Assembly (NCBI RefSeq): GCF_007164525.1
Contig: NZ_AP019791.1
Coordinates: 2,777,501-2,841,500, forward strand
Direction: 5' to 3'
Source: Rubrobacter xylanophilus
GTDB taxonomy: Bacteria > Actinomycetota > Rubrobacteria > Rubrobacterales > Rubrobacteraceae
Length of the DNA: 64,000 bases
Below the pieces are notes generated by a model. The model had not been told where the DNA came from. It was given only the letters and a program-made list of their open reading frames with translations, and made no database searches. Positions 22,917 to 32,258 of the stretch are shown one piece after another; position 1 is the first letter of the stretch; every line of letters starts with the position of its first letter. Position numbers and translations under genes: made by a program.

Positions 22917-25238
22917 TTACTGCTTCTGCTCGAAATCCTCGGCCGGCGCGCCGCAGACCGGGCACTCCTCGGGGGGCTGGATACCCTCCATCTCCTCACC
23001 GCAGGTCGTGCAGACCATCGTCACGGTCAGGGTGGGGTGCGGCGCCTCGCCGTTCTCGCCGGCCTCGATCTTCTCTCCGGTGTCGCGGGCCAGCTCGGCG
23101 ATGGAGATCTTGCCCGTGATCACATCCTCCATCGTGTTCCGGGCCCCCTCGAGCGCCTCCTCGATGAGGGGCATGTCGATCTCCTCGACGCCCTTCTCCC
23201 GCGCGAGCTTCTCGGTCATGTTGCGCGAGATGTTGCGCATGAAGCCCTTCGGGACCCGCTCCAGGCGCGCCACCGCATCCTCGGTCCAGGCGAACTCCCC
23301 TGAGCCGCCCTCCGGGACCCGCCTGCCGGCCTCCTTGAAGGCCCGGTGGTCGATGGGACACTTGCTCCCCGTCTCCCGCTCGACCTTCTCCCTGGCCTGG
23401 TGGACCGGGCAGCCCCCGCCCTTCTTGACCTCGGGCGCCTCGCGGCCGGTCTCCTCCCGGTACTGCTGCTCGACGTACTCGCGGGTTATCGTGGTGTAGC
23501 CCCTCTTCAGGGCGCTCTTCTCGGTGCGCGCCTTCACCCGGCGCTTCTCCTGCCAGGCCTCCAGGGAGTCCAGGAACGCCTTGGCCTCGTCGGTCCAGTG
23601 CAGCTCGCGGCCGTCGTAGACCTCCGAGCGGTTGAGGTTCTCGCCCTCACCGGCGGTCGCTATCCCGGCGTCCACCGGGTGGAAGTGGGTGGGTCCGGCG
23701 CCGCAGACCGGGCAGCGGGCCGGCTTGCCCTTCGCCACGTAGCGGCAGACGTCGCATTCGAAGCGGTCGCGGCCCTGGGCGGCGCGCTGGATCTCCTCCT
23801 GCACCTCCTCGGAGATGCCCTCCACGTCGCCCTGGTCCTCGGCCTTCCCGAAGCCGCCGCGGCCGCCCTCGATGATCTCCCGCTTCGCCTCCTTCTCCGG
23901 GTCGGCGGAGCCGTTCCTGTGGCCGTTGGCGGAACCGTTTTGCTTCGTGCGCTCCTCGAAGTCCTTGAAGAGCGAGTCCACCGGGGCCTCCTCGCCCGCG
24001 GCCTCCTGCGCGCGGATCTGGTCGCCGATGGCGCGCATGGACTCCATAGCCCCGGGTGGGAGGATGTTCTCGATCACCTCGTCTATGACGCTGGTGGTGA
24101 TGACCGTGTAGCCCTTCTCGATGGCGTAGCGGATCACCGCCCCGGAGGCCATGCCGACCACGAAGCCCGGCACCCGGTCCATCCGCTCCAGGGCCTCCTT
24201 GGTCCAGGTGATGTGCTCCTCGGCGGTGTAGAGGTCCGGGGCCTGGTACTCGTAGTTGACCACCAGCACGTTGGTCGGCAGATAGCGCATCATGTTCTCC
24301 GTGTTGGACCCGATGTCCATGTCCTCGTCGGAGTGGTAGCCGATGCGCCCCATCACCACCAGCGAGGGCTCCACCTCCCTCACGTACTTGAGGGTCTGCT
24401 CGAAGGGCTTGCCCGCCAGGAGCGTGGTCTTCAGCTCCACCCCCTCGTCGGCGGCGACCTTCTTGGCCACCTCCAGGTGGGCGGTGTAGATCTTGGCCAG
24501 CCCCGAGTCGATGATCTCCTCGTGCAGCTTCTCCTGCTCCTTGAAGCGGAAGACCTTCTGCGCCTTGGTCGACAGAACCCCCGCTATGGAGTGGAACATC
24601 GCGTAGTGGAAGTACGGGTCGAAGACGCTTATCGCTTCGACGGTGCCGCCGAACTCGCGGGCGAGGTCTATCGCGCGCTTGAGCCCCCCGAGCGACTTCG
24701 CCGAGCCGTCTATCGTGACCACGATGTGCTCGAAGGGGTTGCGGTCGAGGTCCTTGACGATGAGGCAGTCGGCCTTCTTCAGCCGCCGGGTGACCCGTTC
24801 GGTGACCGAGCCGAGGACGGTGTCCTTGACGGCGGCCATCCCCATCGCCCCCATCACCACGAGGTCGTAGTCGCCGGAGTTGACGTCCTCGACGATGACC
24901 TTGAAGTTCTTGCCCTCCAGCGAGCGGCGCACGAGCTCCACGTCGTACTTCTCGCACAGGGGCTCGAGCACGTCGATGTAGGAGTCGGTGATGATCTCGA
25001 GGCCCTTGGTGATGAGCTGGTCGTGGATCTTGCGCTGCCGCTGCATCTCCTCTTCGTCGCGGAACTCCTCCGGGAGCCCGCTCTCCATCTGGCGGAAACG
25101 CACGTCGTGCATCTTGGCGGCGTAGGCGTGGCAGCCGGCCACCCGACCGCCGAACGCACGGGCCACGTCGACCCCGATGACGCACGCCTGGTTGGAGTAG
25201 TCCGAGTTGTCGACCGGGACGTAGACCTCTTTGTACAT
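22917..25238 (-). CDS. Fusion: two universal-stress domains, three PCP_red-type domains, two rubredoxin-like domains
   Basis: A 773-aa cytoplasmic protein. Domains: USP 1 (~1-163), USP 2 (~165-340), PCP_red-type 1 (~343-393, WTKEALERM), a charged linker, rubredoxin-like zinc/iron knuckle 1 (~493-518, CDVC...CPVC), PCP_red-type 2 (~547-593, WTDEAKAFL), a Cys/His patch (CPVHQ...CPID), PCP_red-type 3 (~649-699, WTEDAVARL), and rubredoxin-like knuckle 2 (741-770, CTTC...CPVC). USP domain 1 ends GAMGMAAVKDTVLGSVTERV, the ATP-binding-type motif. The ATG at 25238 begins MYKEVYVPVDNS, a normal USP start. Probably a stress-responsive redox protein; the function is not known. Confidence 0.85.
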   Translation of the reverse strand: MYKEVYVPVDNSDYSNQACVIGVDVARAFGGRVAGCHAYAAKMHDVRFRQMESGLPEEFRDEEEMQRQRKIHDQLITKGLEIITDSYIDVLEPLCEKYDVELVRRSLEGKNFKVIVEDVNSGDYDLVVMGAMGMAAVKDTVLGSVTERVTRRLKKADCLIVKDLDRNPFEHIVVTIDGSAKSLGGLKRAIDLAREFGGTVEAISVFDPYFHYAMFHSIAGVLSTKAQKVFRFKEQEKLHEEIIDSGLAKIYTAHLEVAKKVAADEGVELKTTLLAGKPFEQTLKYVREVEPSLVVMGRIGYHSDEDMDIGSNTENMMRYLPTNVLVVNYEYQAPDLYTAEEHITWTKEALERMDRVPGFVVGMASGAVIRYAIEKGYTVITTSVIDEVIENILPPGAMESMRAIGDQIRAQEAAGEEAPVDSLFKDFEERTKQNGSANGHRNGSADPEKEAKREIIEGGRGGFGKAEDQGDVEGISEEVQEEIQRAAQGRDRFECDVCRYVAKGKPARCPVCGAGPTHFHPVDAGIATAGEGENLNRSEVYDGRELHWTDEAKAFLDSLEAWQEKRRVKARTEKSALKRGYTTITREYVEQQYREETGREAPEVKKGGGCPVHQAREKVERETGSKCPIDHRAFKEAGRRVPEGGSGEFAWTEDAVARLERVPKGFMRNISRNMTEKLAREKGVEEIDMPLIEEALEGARNTMEDVITGKISIAELARDTGEKIEAGENGEAPHPTLTVTMVCTTCGEEMEGIQPPEECPVCGAPAEDFEQKQ

Positions 25239-25397
25239 ATCTCCCCTAGCCTTGCTAGACGCCAAGATACCCGCCTGCTCTGAGGACACACACGCGGTGC
25301 CCTCTGCAAATCCGCTTGCTGTGCGCTCCGCAGTAATTTACCGTCTGGCGGGTCCGCTGGCAAATAAAAGCGTTCACAGGGGGCGCCGGTCGACCCC
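25239..25397. promoter_or_regulatory. Upstream region of the fusion gene
   Basis: 159 bp with an AT-rich patch (CAAATAAAAGCG) around 25360-25373 that probably contains the promoter for the fusion gene (minus strand). GGGGAG lies just before its ATG. I see no terminator for the exporter genes upstream. Confidence 0.4.
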
Positions 25398-26135
25398 TCA
25401 CTCAACCTCGCGCAGGGTGAGGGAGGCGAGCAGGAGAAGCGCCGCGCCGTAGCCCGCGAGCACCGCGAAGTTGGTCCACACGTCCGAAAGCTCTCCGCCC
25501 GGCTCTATCATCTCCTGGATGACGTTGTTGGCGTAGAGCATCGGGAAGCCGTGCCCGAGCCACTCGGCCCATTCCGGCAGCTCGTCCACATCCACCAGAA
25601 AGCCCGAGAGGAAGACGGAGGGGAGTATGATGAGGGGCACGAACGGGAAGACCTGCCCCTCCCTGCGGGCGAAGGTGGAGACGAAGATGCCGAGCATGAC
25701 GCTCGCTATGGCGAGCAGCCACACCACCGCAAAGAGCGCCGCGAGCACGTCGGCGTCGTAGTCGAGCTCGAAGAGCCACAGCACCTCCCCGAGCGCGACG
25801 GCGGCCTGGAACGTCGCCAGCCCCAGGTATCCGAGCACGTACCCGCCGATGATCTCGGCGCGCCGGTAGCCGTTTACGAACATCCGCTCCATCGTACCCG
25901 CCGTCCGCTCCTGCACGAGCGCGATGGCGCACAGCAAAAACGCGAGGAAGTGGACGATGAAGGCCGCCGCCGGGACGGCGTAGCGGTCGGTGTCGAAGCC
26001 CGCCGGGAAGGTGTCGAAGAAGAGCTTGAGGAAGTACACGATGACGAGCGGCGCGACGATGGAGAGGCCGAGGAAGCGCGGGTTGCGCAAAAGCTGCCTG
26101 ACGACCCGCCCGCCGACGGCGAGGGTGCGTCTCAT
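25398..26135 (-). CDS. ABC-2 type transporter permease
   Basis: A 245-aa integral membrane protein with about six helices: cytoplasmic start RQLLRNPRFLGLSIVAPLVIVYFLKLFFD, an ABC-2 signature near QERTAGTMERMFVNGYRRAE and the re-entrant LSGFLVDVDELPEW region before the last helices. It overlaps the upstream ATPase stop by 4 bp. It forms an exporter with that ATPase and is under the TetR regulator; the substrate is unknown. Confidence 0.87.
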   Translation of the reverse strand: MRRTLAVGGRVVRQLLRNPRFLGLSIVAPLVIVYFLKLFFDTFPAGFDTDRYAVPAAAFIVHFLAFLLCAIALVQERTAGTMERMFVNGYRRAEIIGGYVLGYLGLATFQAAVALGEVLWLFELDYDADVLAALFAVVWLLAIASVMLGIFVSTFARREGQVFPFVPLIILPSVFLSGFLVDVDELPEWAEWLGHGFPMLYANNVIQEMIEPGGELSDVWTNFAVLAGYGAALLLLASLTLREVE

Positions 26136-26983
26136 CTCTGCTCCTCCCCGATGAGGGATAGCACAACCGTTTCGAGCGAGTCGGCCTCCACGCTCAGGGC
26201 ACTTATCTCCCGCGCGAGCCCGTAAGCCTTCAGCGCCTCCGCGAGATCCTCGGGCCGCCCGCCGATGAGGCGTTCTTCTCTTCGTCCATCCCGCTCGACG
26301 ATGAGGCGGGTCTTCCCCCGCTGGAGGAGTCGCCGCGGGCTGTCGGCGGCGATGACGCGGCCCTGATGCAGGATCGCGATGCGGTCGCACAGGGTGGCTT
26401 CCTCCATGAGGTGGGTGCTTACGAACAGCGTGGCGCCGCCCCCGGCGAGTTTCCGGAACTGCTCCCAGAAACGGCTCCTGAGCTGCGGGTCCACCCCGGC
26501 GGTGGGCTCGTCCAGAAAGAGCATCTCGGGCTCGTGGACGAGCGCGCACGCGAGCGAGACCCGGTTCTTCATGCCGCCGGAGAGGGTGTGTACGGGGTCT
26601 TTCGCCCGTTCTTCCAGCCCGGTGAACTCCAGGACCTCCCGCACCCGCCTCCGGAGATCTGCGGTGCGATGCGCCCTCCCGAAGAAGGCGACGTTGTCCT
26701 GAGCGGAGAGGTCGTCGTAGAGCACGGGGGACTGGGGCATGTACCCGATCCTCTGCCTCAGCTTCCCCCGCTCCTTGAGCGGGTCGAGCCCGAGTACCCG
26801 CGCCCGGCCACCGGTGGGGCGCAGCGAGCCCACCAGCGCCTTTATGAGGGTGGTCTTTCCGGCCCCATTGGGCCCCACGAGCCCGAAGACTTCTCCCCGG
26901 CGCACCCGGAGTTCCACGCCCCGGAGCGCCTGGATCTTCTTCCCGTAGTGCTTCTCAAGCCCTTCCACCTCTATGGCGTCCAT
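26132..26983 (-). CDS. ABC transporter ATP-binding protein
   Basis: A 283-aa export-type ATPase: Walker A GPNGAGKTT, Q-loop GYMPQSPVL, signature TLSGGMKNRVS, Walker B LFLDEPTAGVDP and H-loop STHLMEEA. The C-terminal extension carries the accessory regulatory segment of DrrA-like proteins. It starts 13 bp inside the end of the TetR gene, so regulator, ATPase and permease form one operon. Confidence 0.9.
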   Translation of the reverse strand: MDAIEVEGLEKHYGKKIQALRGVELRVRRGEVFGLVGPNGAGKTTLIKALVGSLRPTGGRARVLGLDPLKERGKLRQRIGYMPQSPVLYDDLSAQDNVAFFGRAHRTADLRRRVREVLEFTGLEERAKDPVHTLSGGMKNRVSLACALVHEPEMLFLDEPTAGVDPQLRSRFWEQFRKLAGGGATLFVSTHLMEEATLCDRIAILHQGRVIAADSPRRLLQRGKTRLIVERDGRREERLIGGRPEDLAEALKAYGLAREISALSVEADSLETVVLSLIGEEQR

Positions 26984-27618
26984 CCCTGCTTCCTTTCCGG
27001 TCTCAACCCTTCCAAGAAGATGCCGACCACGTTCCGGAGGTGCTCTTCGTCGGTGAGGCCGTCCTCCCTTATCGCGGGGAAGAAGACCTTGCCCCCGACC
27101 TGGGGCAGCAGCATCCCGATAAAGGCCCGCGCGCTGGAGCGGACGTCGTGCGGGCGGAGCCTGCCGAGCTCGACCTGATGTGCCATGTAGCTCTTGAGGA
27201 ACCCGAGCATCCTCTTTATGACGGCGTTGCCGAAGATCTCCGCGATCTCGGGCCGCCGCATGGCCTCGCCGACCAGCAGCCGCGCCATCCTCTGGGCCGC
27301 CGGGTTGTCGAAGGTGGAGAGGTACCTCCTCGCTATGAGCGGCAGCACCTCCTCGGGGGGGCGCTCCAGCAGCCGCGCCGGGTCTCGCACCGCGCGCAGC
27401 ACCGGGATGCGCGACCCCAAGACCTCCCTGAAGAGCGCCTCCTTGTCCGGGAAGTACCAGTAGATCAGGGCCGGAGACTGCAGCCCCGCCGCCTCCGCGA
27501 TGCTCTTTATCGTCGCCCCCCGAAACCCCTTCGCCGAGAACTCCTCAAAGGCCGCCTCCAGGATCTGGTCCCGCCTGTCCCGCTCCTCGCCCAAACGGCT
27601 CCCTTCTTGATTGACCAT
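26971..27618 (-). CDS. TetR-family transcriptional regulator
   Basis: A 215-aa regulator. The N-terminal DNA-binding domain (ILEAAFEEFSAKGFRGATIKS, then LIYWYFPDKEALF) is typical TetR. The C-terminal ligand domain is helical and includes RPPEEVLPLIARRYLSTF and PQVGGKVFFPAIREDG. It is first in a three-gene operon with an ABC-2 exporter, so it most likely represses it until the exported compound binds. Inverted repeats in the upstream region are candidate operators. Confidence 0.92.
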   Translation of the reverse strand: MVNQEGSRLGEERDRRDQILEAAFEEFSAKGFRGATIKSIAEAAGLQSPALIYWYFPDKEALFREVLGSRIPVLRAVRDPARLLERPPEEVLPLIARRYLSTFDNPAAQRMARLLVGEAMRRPEIAEIFGNAVIKRMLGFLKSYMAHQVELGRLRPHDVRSSARAFIGMLLPQVGGKVFFPAIREDGLTDEEHLRNVVGIFLEGLRPERKQGWTP

Positions 27619-27663
27619 TCAATAACCGGGCTCAGCATACTCTTTACAGAACGTTCAATCAAG
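27607..27663. promoter_or_regulatory. Candidate TetR operator region
   Basis: Around the TetR start are ATTGA-CCAT-TCAAT (27610-27623, an inverted repeat with a 4-base spacer, overlapping the start codon), GAACGTTC (27649-27656, an 8-bp palindrome) and TTCAATCAA (27655-27663), whose reverse complement TTGATTGAA resembles TTGATTGA at 27607-27614. Binding here would block the minus-strand promoter and possibly affect the divergent debranching-enzyme gene. Confidence 0.55.
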
Positions 27664-27729
27664 TATGCGGGGATGTGCCGGAGGCTCTGATCTTATAGTG
27701 TGGTGGCGGGCGGAGTTGGAGGTTTGCAC

Positions 27730-29700
27730 TTGCCGGACCGGGAGACGGAGACGCTGGAGGGGTTGGTGAACGTGGTCTCGCCCGGGGCCTACGCCGTCTC
27801 GGACGTGGCGGGGGACTTCGACGGCGGGGCCGGGGGGCTCTACTACCGGGATGTGCGGCACCTCTCGCGGTTCGTGCTGGAGGTGGGGGGCGAGAGGCCG
27901 GTGGTGCGGGGGCGCGAGGCGCGGGGAACGGCGGCGGAGTTCCTGCTGGAGGCGCCGGGGCTCGAGCTGGTACGGCGGCGCCGGCTCGGGCACGGGATGG
28001 AGGAGGAAGTGGAGGTGTGCAACCCTTCCGGGAGGGCGGTCGAGGCGCGCCTCTCGTTCTGGGTGGGCGCGGACTTCGAGGACGTCTTCGTGGTGCGAGG
28101 CTTCGCGGGGAGGGAGGAGCGCGGCGAGGTCGTGGAGGAGGTCCGGGAGGGGACGCTGCGCTACCTCTACCGGCGGGGCGGGTTCTCGCGGGGGACGGAG
28201 GTGCGGTTCTCCGCGGAGGGGGCGAAGCCGGTCGCGGGGAGCGGGGGGATCCAGTGCCTCCTGCGGCTCGGGGCGGGGGAGAGGCGGGTGGTGCGCCTCT
28301 CGGTGGCGCTCGAGGAGGGCGGGGAGAGGGTGCGCGCTGCGGAGCGGCGCGGGGCGCCGTATGCCGCGGCGCCGGTGCTCGAGACGGATTGGGAGGCGCT
28401 GCGGAGGAGCTGGGAGCGGAGCGTCGAGGATCTCGCGGCGCTCACCTTCGACGCGGGGGAGGGATTGCTCCTCCCGGCGGCCGGGGCGCCGTGGTACATG
28501 GCTCTCTTCGGGCGGGACGCGCTCCTTGCAGCCTACGGGGCCATGATCCTCACCCCCGAGCCGGCGCGTAACGCGCTGCGGGCGCTCGCCCGGTGGCAGG
28601 CGACCGGGCGGGACGACTACGCCGACGCCGAGCCCGGCAAGATCCCGCACGAGCTCCGGCGCGGCGAGCTGGCCTTCTTCCGGGAGGTCCCGCAGCCCTA
28701 CTACGGTACCGCCGACGCCACCCCGCTCTTCCTCGTCCTGCTCGAGGAGCACCGGCGCTGGACCGCCGACGAGGAGCTCGCGCGCGAGCTGGAGGGCCCG
28801 GCCCGTCGGGCGCTGGACTGGCTCCTCCTCCACGCCGACAGGACCGAAGACGGCTTCATCGCCTACGAGCGCCGCTCCCCCGCGGGACTCAGAAACCACG
28901 GCTGGAAGGACTCGGACGACTCCATGCTCTTCCGCGATGGGAGGCGCGCGGGGGGCATGGTGGCCCCCTGCGAGGTGCAGGGCTACGCCTACGACGCGCT
29001 GTTGCGTACGGCCAACCTCGCCGAGAGTGCCTGGGGCGACGCGAAGCTCGCCGGGAGGCTCCGCGAGGAGGCCGAAGACCTCAAGCGCCGCTTCGACCGC
29101 GACTACTGGATGGAGGAGAGAGGCTGCTACGCCCTCGCCCTCGACGGGGAGGGCCGGCAGGTGGACTCCGTGACCTCCAACGCCGGGCACCTGCTCTGGA
29201 GCGGCATCGTGCCCGAGGAGAAGGCCCCCCTCGTTGCGCGAAGGCTCCTTTCCGGGGAGATGTTCTCCGGCTGGGGAATCAGGACGATGGCTGAAGGAGA
29301 GGGCGGCTACGATCCCCTCTCCTACCACAACGGCTCCGTCTGGCCGCACGACTCGGCCATCATCGCGCAGGGGCTGGCCTGCTACGGTTTCCGAAAGGAG
29401 GCGAACAGGGTCGCGGCCGCGCTTGTCGAGGCTGCCGAGCGCTTCGAGTACCGCCTGCCCGAGGTCTTCGGGGGAGAGCGGCGGAGGGAGGGGGAGGGCC
29501 CGGTCGAGTACCCGTCCTCCTGCAGCCCGCAGGCGTGGGCGGCCGCTGTGGTGCCGCTCCTCGTGCGCGCCGTGCTGAGCGTCGAGCCCGACCCGGAGGC
29601 GCGGGTCCTGCGCTCGGAGCCGGCGTTGCCCGGGGGCGTGGGCGGGCTACGCCTCGAGGGCGTCCCGGCGTTCGGCGGGCGGTGGTGTGTCGGGATGTGA
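27730..29700 (+). CDS. Amylo-alpha-1,6-glucosidase-type glycogen debranching enzyme
   Basis: About 656 aa. The N-terminal domain (NVVSPGAYAVSDVAGDFDG, then GLYYRDVRHLSRF) is the glycogen-debranching N-terminal beta domain; the C-terminal (alpha/alpha)6 toroid contains WYMALFGRDALL, HELRRGELAFF, and NGSVWPHDSAIIAQGLA, the family's catalytic and substrate region. GGAGG lies seven bases before the TTG at 27730; GTGs at 27700/27703 are less well spaced. Likely trims or debranches storage glucan; trehalose/maltose-type substrates are an alternative. Confidence 0.88.
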   Translation: MPDRETETLEGLVNVVSPGAYAVSDVAGDFDGGAGGLYYRDVRHLSRFVLEVGGERPVVRGREARGTAAEFLLEAPGLELVRRRRLGHGMEEEVEVCNPSGRAVEARLSFWVGADFEDVFVVRGFAGREERGEVVEEVREGTLRYLYRRGGFSRGTEVRFSAEGAKPVAGSGGIQCLLRLGAGERRVVRLSVALEEGGERVRAAERRGAPYAAAPVLETDWEALRRSWERSVEDLAALTFDAGEGLLLPAAGAPWYMALFGRDALLAAYGAMILTPEPARNALRALARWQATGRDDYADAEPGKIPHELRRGELAFFREVPQPYYGTADATPLFLVLLEEHRRWTADEELARELEGPARRALDWLLLHADRTEDGFIAYERRSPAGLRNHGWKDSDDSMLFRDGRRAGGMVAPCEVQGYAYDALLRTANLAESAWGDAKLAGRLREEAEDLKRRFDRDYWMEERGCYALALDGEGRQVDSVTSNAGHLLWSGIVPEEKAPLVARRLLSGEMFSGWGIRTMAEGEGGYDPLSYHNGSVWPHDSAIIAQGLACYGFRKEANRVAAALVEAAERFEYRLPEVFGGERRREGEGPVEYPSSCSPQAWAAAVVPLLVRAVLSVEPDPEARVLRSEPALPGGVGGLRLEGVPAFGGRWCVGM

Positions 29701-29768
29701 GTTGCGGAGTCTTGTGGGTACAAAGGGCGGGTGAGATCCCTCCTGGCCAAAAGAGAGAAAGGAGCGTG

Positions 29769-29966
29769 GTGGGCAGAGAAGAAGACCTCATCCTGCTGGA
29801 GAGCGCCATCGGGGCCATAGAAGAGGCCGCCTCCGCCGTCGCGCGGGAGATAGAGCGCGACCGGCTCTCGGAGGCCAGCCTGTCGCGGCTCTCCACCGTC
29901 GAGGCCGAGCTCAACCGCAGTCGGCTCGCGCTGGAGGAGGTCATACGGGAGGAGGCCGGGGGTTAG
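29769..29966 (+). CDS. Small hypothetical helical protein
   Basis: A 65-aa protein, predicted almost wholly alpha-helical (REEDLILLESAIGAIEEAA, RLSTVEAELNRSRLALEEV), probably a coiled coil. The GTG at 29769 has AAGGAG four bases upstream and gives a compact ORF; the longer frame is shadow of the debranching gene. It ends 6 bp before the convergent protease gene. No family recognised. Confidence 0.55.
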   Translation: MGREEDLILLESAIGAIEEAASAVAREIERDRLSEASLSRLSTVEAELNRSRLALEEVIREEAGG

Positions 29967-29972
29967 GGCTCT

Positions 29973-31121
29973 CTAGCCGGCGCAGGGACCGGTGCTCACC
30001 GGCTCCGTCCGGGATACGGCCCGCTCCAGGTGGCGGCGGATTATCTGGGAGGGGATTCCGTAGCCGGAGTTGCGGGAGTTGGCCCGGCTGGCGAAGATCG
30101 TCGCGGTCACCTCGCCCTCGGCGTTCACCACCGGTCCCCCGGAGTTCCCCGGGCGGACGTAGACCCGGAAGCTGGTGACCGTACGCTCCACCGGACCGCG
30201 GTTGTAGGCGTCGCTGGAGATGACCCGCTGCGTGGTCCCGGTGCGGGCGGGCTGGATGTCCAGCGGGCCGTTGCCGGGGAAGCCCAGGACCGCCGCCGGC
30301 TCGCCGGGGACCGGTTCGTCCAGCGGCAGCGGGGTGAGGCCCAGGTTCTCCACCCGCAGCACGGCCACGTCGTTCTTGCGGTCGAAGACCACCACGTCGG
30401 CCCTCCGGCGCGGGCCGGTGCCGCCGGGCTGCACGCTCGTGACGGTTTCGCCGGCGACCACGTGGGCGTTGGTGACGATCAGGTCCGGTGCGGCCACCCA
30501 TCCCGAGCCCTCGATGCCGTAGCCGCAGGCGATGCCGGTGATCCGGACCATCCGGGAGCCGGCGGCCAGGACGTCCGGGTCGCGGACGATGCTCCCGTCC
30601 GGTGCCTCCACCCCGGCGTCGGGGCCCTGCATCTGGGGGAGCGGGTTGAGCTGGGCGACGGCTCGGGTGAGGAGCTCGGCGGGCATCCGCTCGTCGAGGG
30701 CCCGGATGATGCGGGAATCCTTCACCAGCGGGTGCAGTCCGGAGAGCGGGGGGGACTGGATGGCGAAGATCCCCACCGCCCACACCAGCAGCAGGGAGAG
30801 CGCCAGTCCGAGGACGGCCCCGCCGGCGCTGTCCAACAGGGAGGGGCCGCCGTTCCGCAGCCTGTTGCGCAGCGAGCCTCCCGCGGAGCGGGCGATCAGT
30901 TCGCCCAGGAGTGCGAAGGAGACTATGCTCACGAGCGTGATCGCGGCGCCCAGAAAGGGGCTCTCGCCCTCCGGGATCAGATGCCCGGCCACCCGGGAGC
31001 CGATCGAGGCCCCCAGCAAAACCCCCACGAGCGAGAAGAGGCCGGCGAGAAAGCCCGTTCTGGCGCCCCGCAGGACGGCGAGCGCCACGAACGCAACTAT
31101 GCACCAGTCGAGCGCCGTCAT
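29973..31121 (-). CDS. MarP-like membrane-anchored serine protease (CvpA-trypsin fusion)
   Basis: A 382-aa protein: four N-terminal transmembrane helices of CvpA type ([21 protein letters not shown] onwards) followed by a periplasmic trypsin-like domain with the catalytic triad visible as His in VTNAHVVAG, Asp in [10 protein letters not shown] and Ser in PGNSGGPVV. The arrangement matches the mycobacterial acid-resistance protease MarP. ATG at 31121, divergent from rlmN with only 66 bp between. Confidence 0.88.
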   Translation of the reverse strand: MTALDWCIVAFVALAVLRGARTGFLAGLFSLVGVLLGASIGSRVAGHLIPEGESPFLGAAITLVSIVSFALLGELIARSAGGSLRNRLRNGGPSLLDSAGGAVLGLALSLLLVWAVGIFAIQSPPLSGLHPLVKDSRIIRALDERMPAELLTRAVAQLNPLPQMQGPDAGVEAPDGSIVRDPDVLAAGSRMVRITGIACGYGIEGSGWVAAPDLIVTNAHVVAGETVTSVQPGGTGPRRRADVVVFDRKNDVAVLRVENLGLTPLPLDEPVPGEPAAVLGFPGNGPLDIQPARTGTTQRVISSDAYNRGPVERTVTSFRVYVRPGNSGGPVVNAEGEVTATIFASRANSRNSGYGIPSQIIRRHLERAVSRTEPVSTGPCAG

Positions 31122-31175
31122 CCGGGGAATTCTACCCCACATCCTGCGGCTTTCCCCCACCCCGCGACGCGTGTA

Positions 31176-31187
31176 TATAATCCCCCG
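31176..31187 (+). promoter_or_regulatory. Perfect -10 box directly before rlmN: leaderless start
   Basis: A TATAAT hexamer (31176-31181) lies six bases before the GTG that starts rlmN. Transcription should then begin at or next to the GTG, giving a leaderless mRNA. No ribosome site is present. No clear -35 is seen at 31152-31158. Confidence 0.65.
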
Positions 31188-32258
31188 GTGGGACTCGCGG
31201 GCACAGAGGAGAGGGCCGGGCACCCGCTCGCGGCGGAGTTCCTCCCGGAGGTCAGGGAGCTGCTCGCTGAGCGGGGCGAGCCGGCCTACCGCCTGGGGCA
31301 GGCCTACGCCGCGCTCGCCTCCTCGCTGGTGAGCGACTGGGGGGAGGCCACGAGCCTCCCGAAGGAGCTGCGCGAGGAGCTCTCCGGGAGGGTTCCGGCT
31401 TCGGTCCTCGAGCTGCGCCGGATCTCGCACGCCCGGGACGGCACCAGGAAATATCTGTTCTTCACCCGCGACGGGCATGCCATAGAGACGGTCATGATCC
31501 CGGAGCGCTCCCGCCGGACGGTCTGCATCTCTACCCAGGTGGGCTGCCCGATGGCCTGCACCTTCTGCGCCACGGGGCTGCTGGGGATAAAGCGCAACCT
31601 GAAGGCCCGCGAGATCGCCGAGCAGGTCTTCGCCGTGGCCCGCGACATCGCCCCGGAGAGGGTGACCAACGTGGTCGTGATGGGGATGGGGGAGCCCTTC
31701 CTGAACTACCGGGAGACCATCAGGGCCCTGCGGGTGCTCAACGATCCGCGGGGCTTCCGGCTCGCGGCCCGCCACATCGCCGTCTCGACGAGCGGGCTGG
31801 TGGACAAGATCCGGCGCTTCGCCGACGAGCCGGAGCAGTTCCACCTGGCGATCTCGCTGCACACCCCCTTCGAGGAGGAGCGCCGGCGCCTCATGCCGGT
31901 CGCCGCCCGACATTCCATCCCCGAGCTGATGGATGCCGCCCGCTACTACGTCGAGCGGACGCGCCGCAAGCTCTTCTTCGAGTACACCCTGCTCGCCGGG
32001 GTCAACGACGGGCCGGAGCACGTGGAGGCGCTTGCGGAGCTCCTCGACCATCCCCTCTACCATCTGAACCTCCTGCGCTTCAACTGGACGGACACCGGCT
32101 TCTCGGCCACGAGCCTTCGGCGGGCGAGGGAGTTCCTGCGGCACGCTCGCTCCCAGGGCCTCTCGGCCACGCTGCGACCGAGCCGGGGGCAGGACATAGA
32201 GGCCGCCTGCGGCCAGCTCGCCGCCGGAGACGCTCGCGGCTCAGCCGAGAGCCGGTGA
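31188..32258 (+). CDS. rlmN: 23S rRNA/tRNA adenine-C2 methyltransferase RlmN
   Basis: A 356-aa radical SAM enzyme that methylates A2503 of 23S rRNA and A37 of some tRNAs. The CxxxCxxC cluster motif is [23 protein letters not shown] and the [15 protein letters not shown] region are family hallmarks, and the C-terminal catalytic Cys is present (IEAACGQLA). GTG 31188 gives the expected length and follows a -10 box at leaderless spacing. Followed with a 4-bp overlap (GTGA) by the PH-domain genes. Confidence 0.94.
   Translation: MGLAGTEERAGHPLAAEFLPEVRELLAERGEPAYRLGQAYAALASSLVSDWGEATSLPKELREELSGRVPASVLELRRISHARDGTRKYLFFTRDGHAIETVMIPERSRRTVCISTQVGCPMACTFCATGLLGIKRNLKAREIAEQVFAVARDIAPERVTNVVVMGMGEPFLNYRETIRALRVLNDPRGFRLAARHIAVSTSGLVDKIRRFADEPEQFHLAISLHTPFEEERRRLMPVAARHSIPELMDAARYYVERTRRKLFFEYTLLAGVNDGPEHVEALAELLDHPLYHLNLLRFNWTDTGFSATSLRRAREFLRHARSQGLSATLRPSRGQDIEAACGQLAAGDARGSAESR

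Noticed and set aside
23346-25283. A 645-codon open frame on the opposite strand of the fusion gene
   Set aside because: The sense strand carries clear USP, PCP_red-type and rubredoxin motifs; the antisense product is His/Leu/Val-rich with no family features, a typical shadow of high-GC coding DNA.
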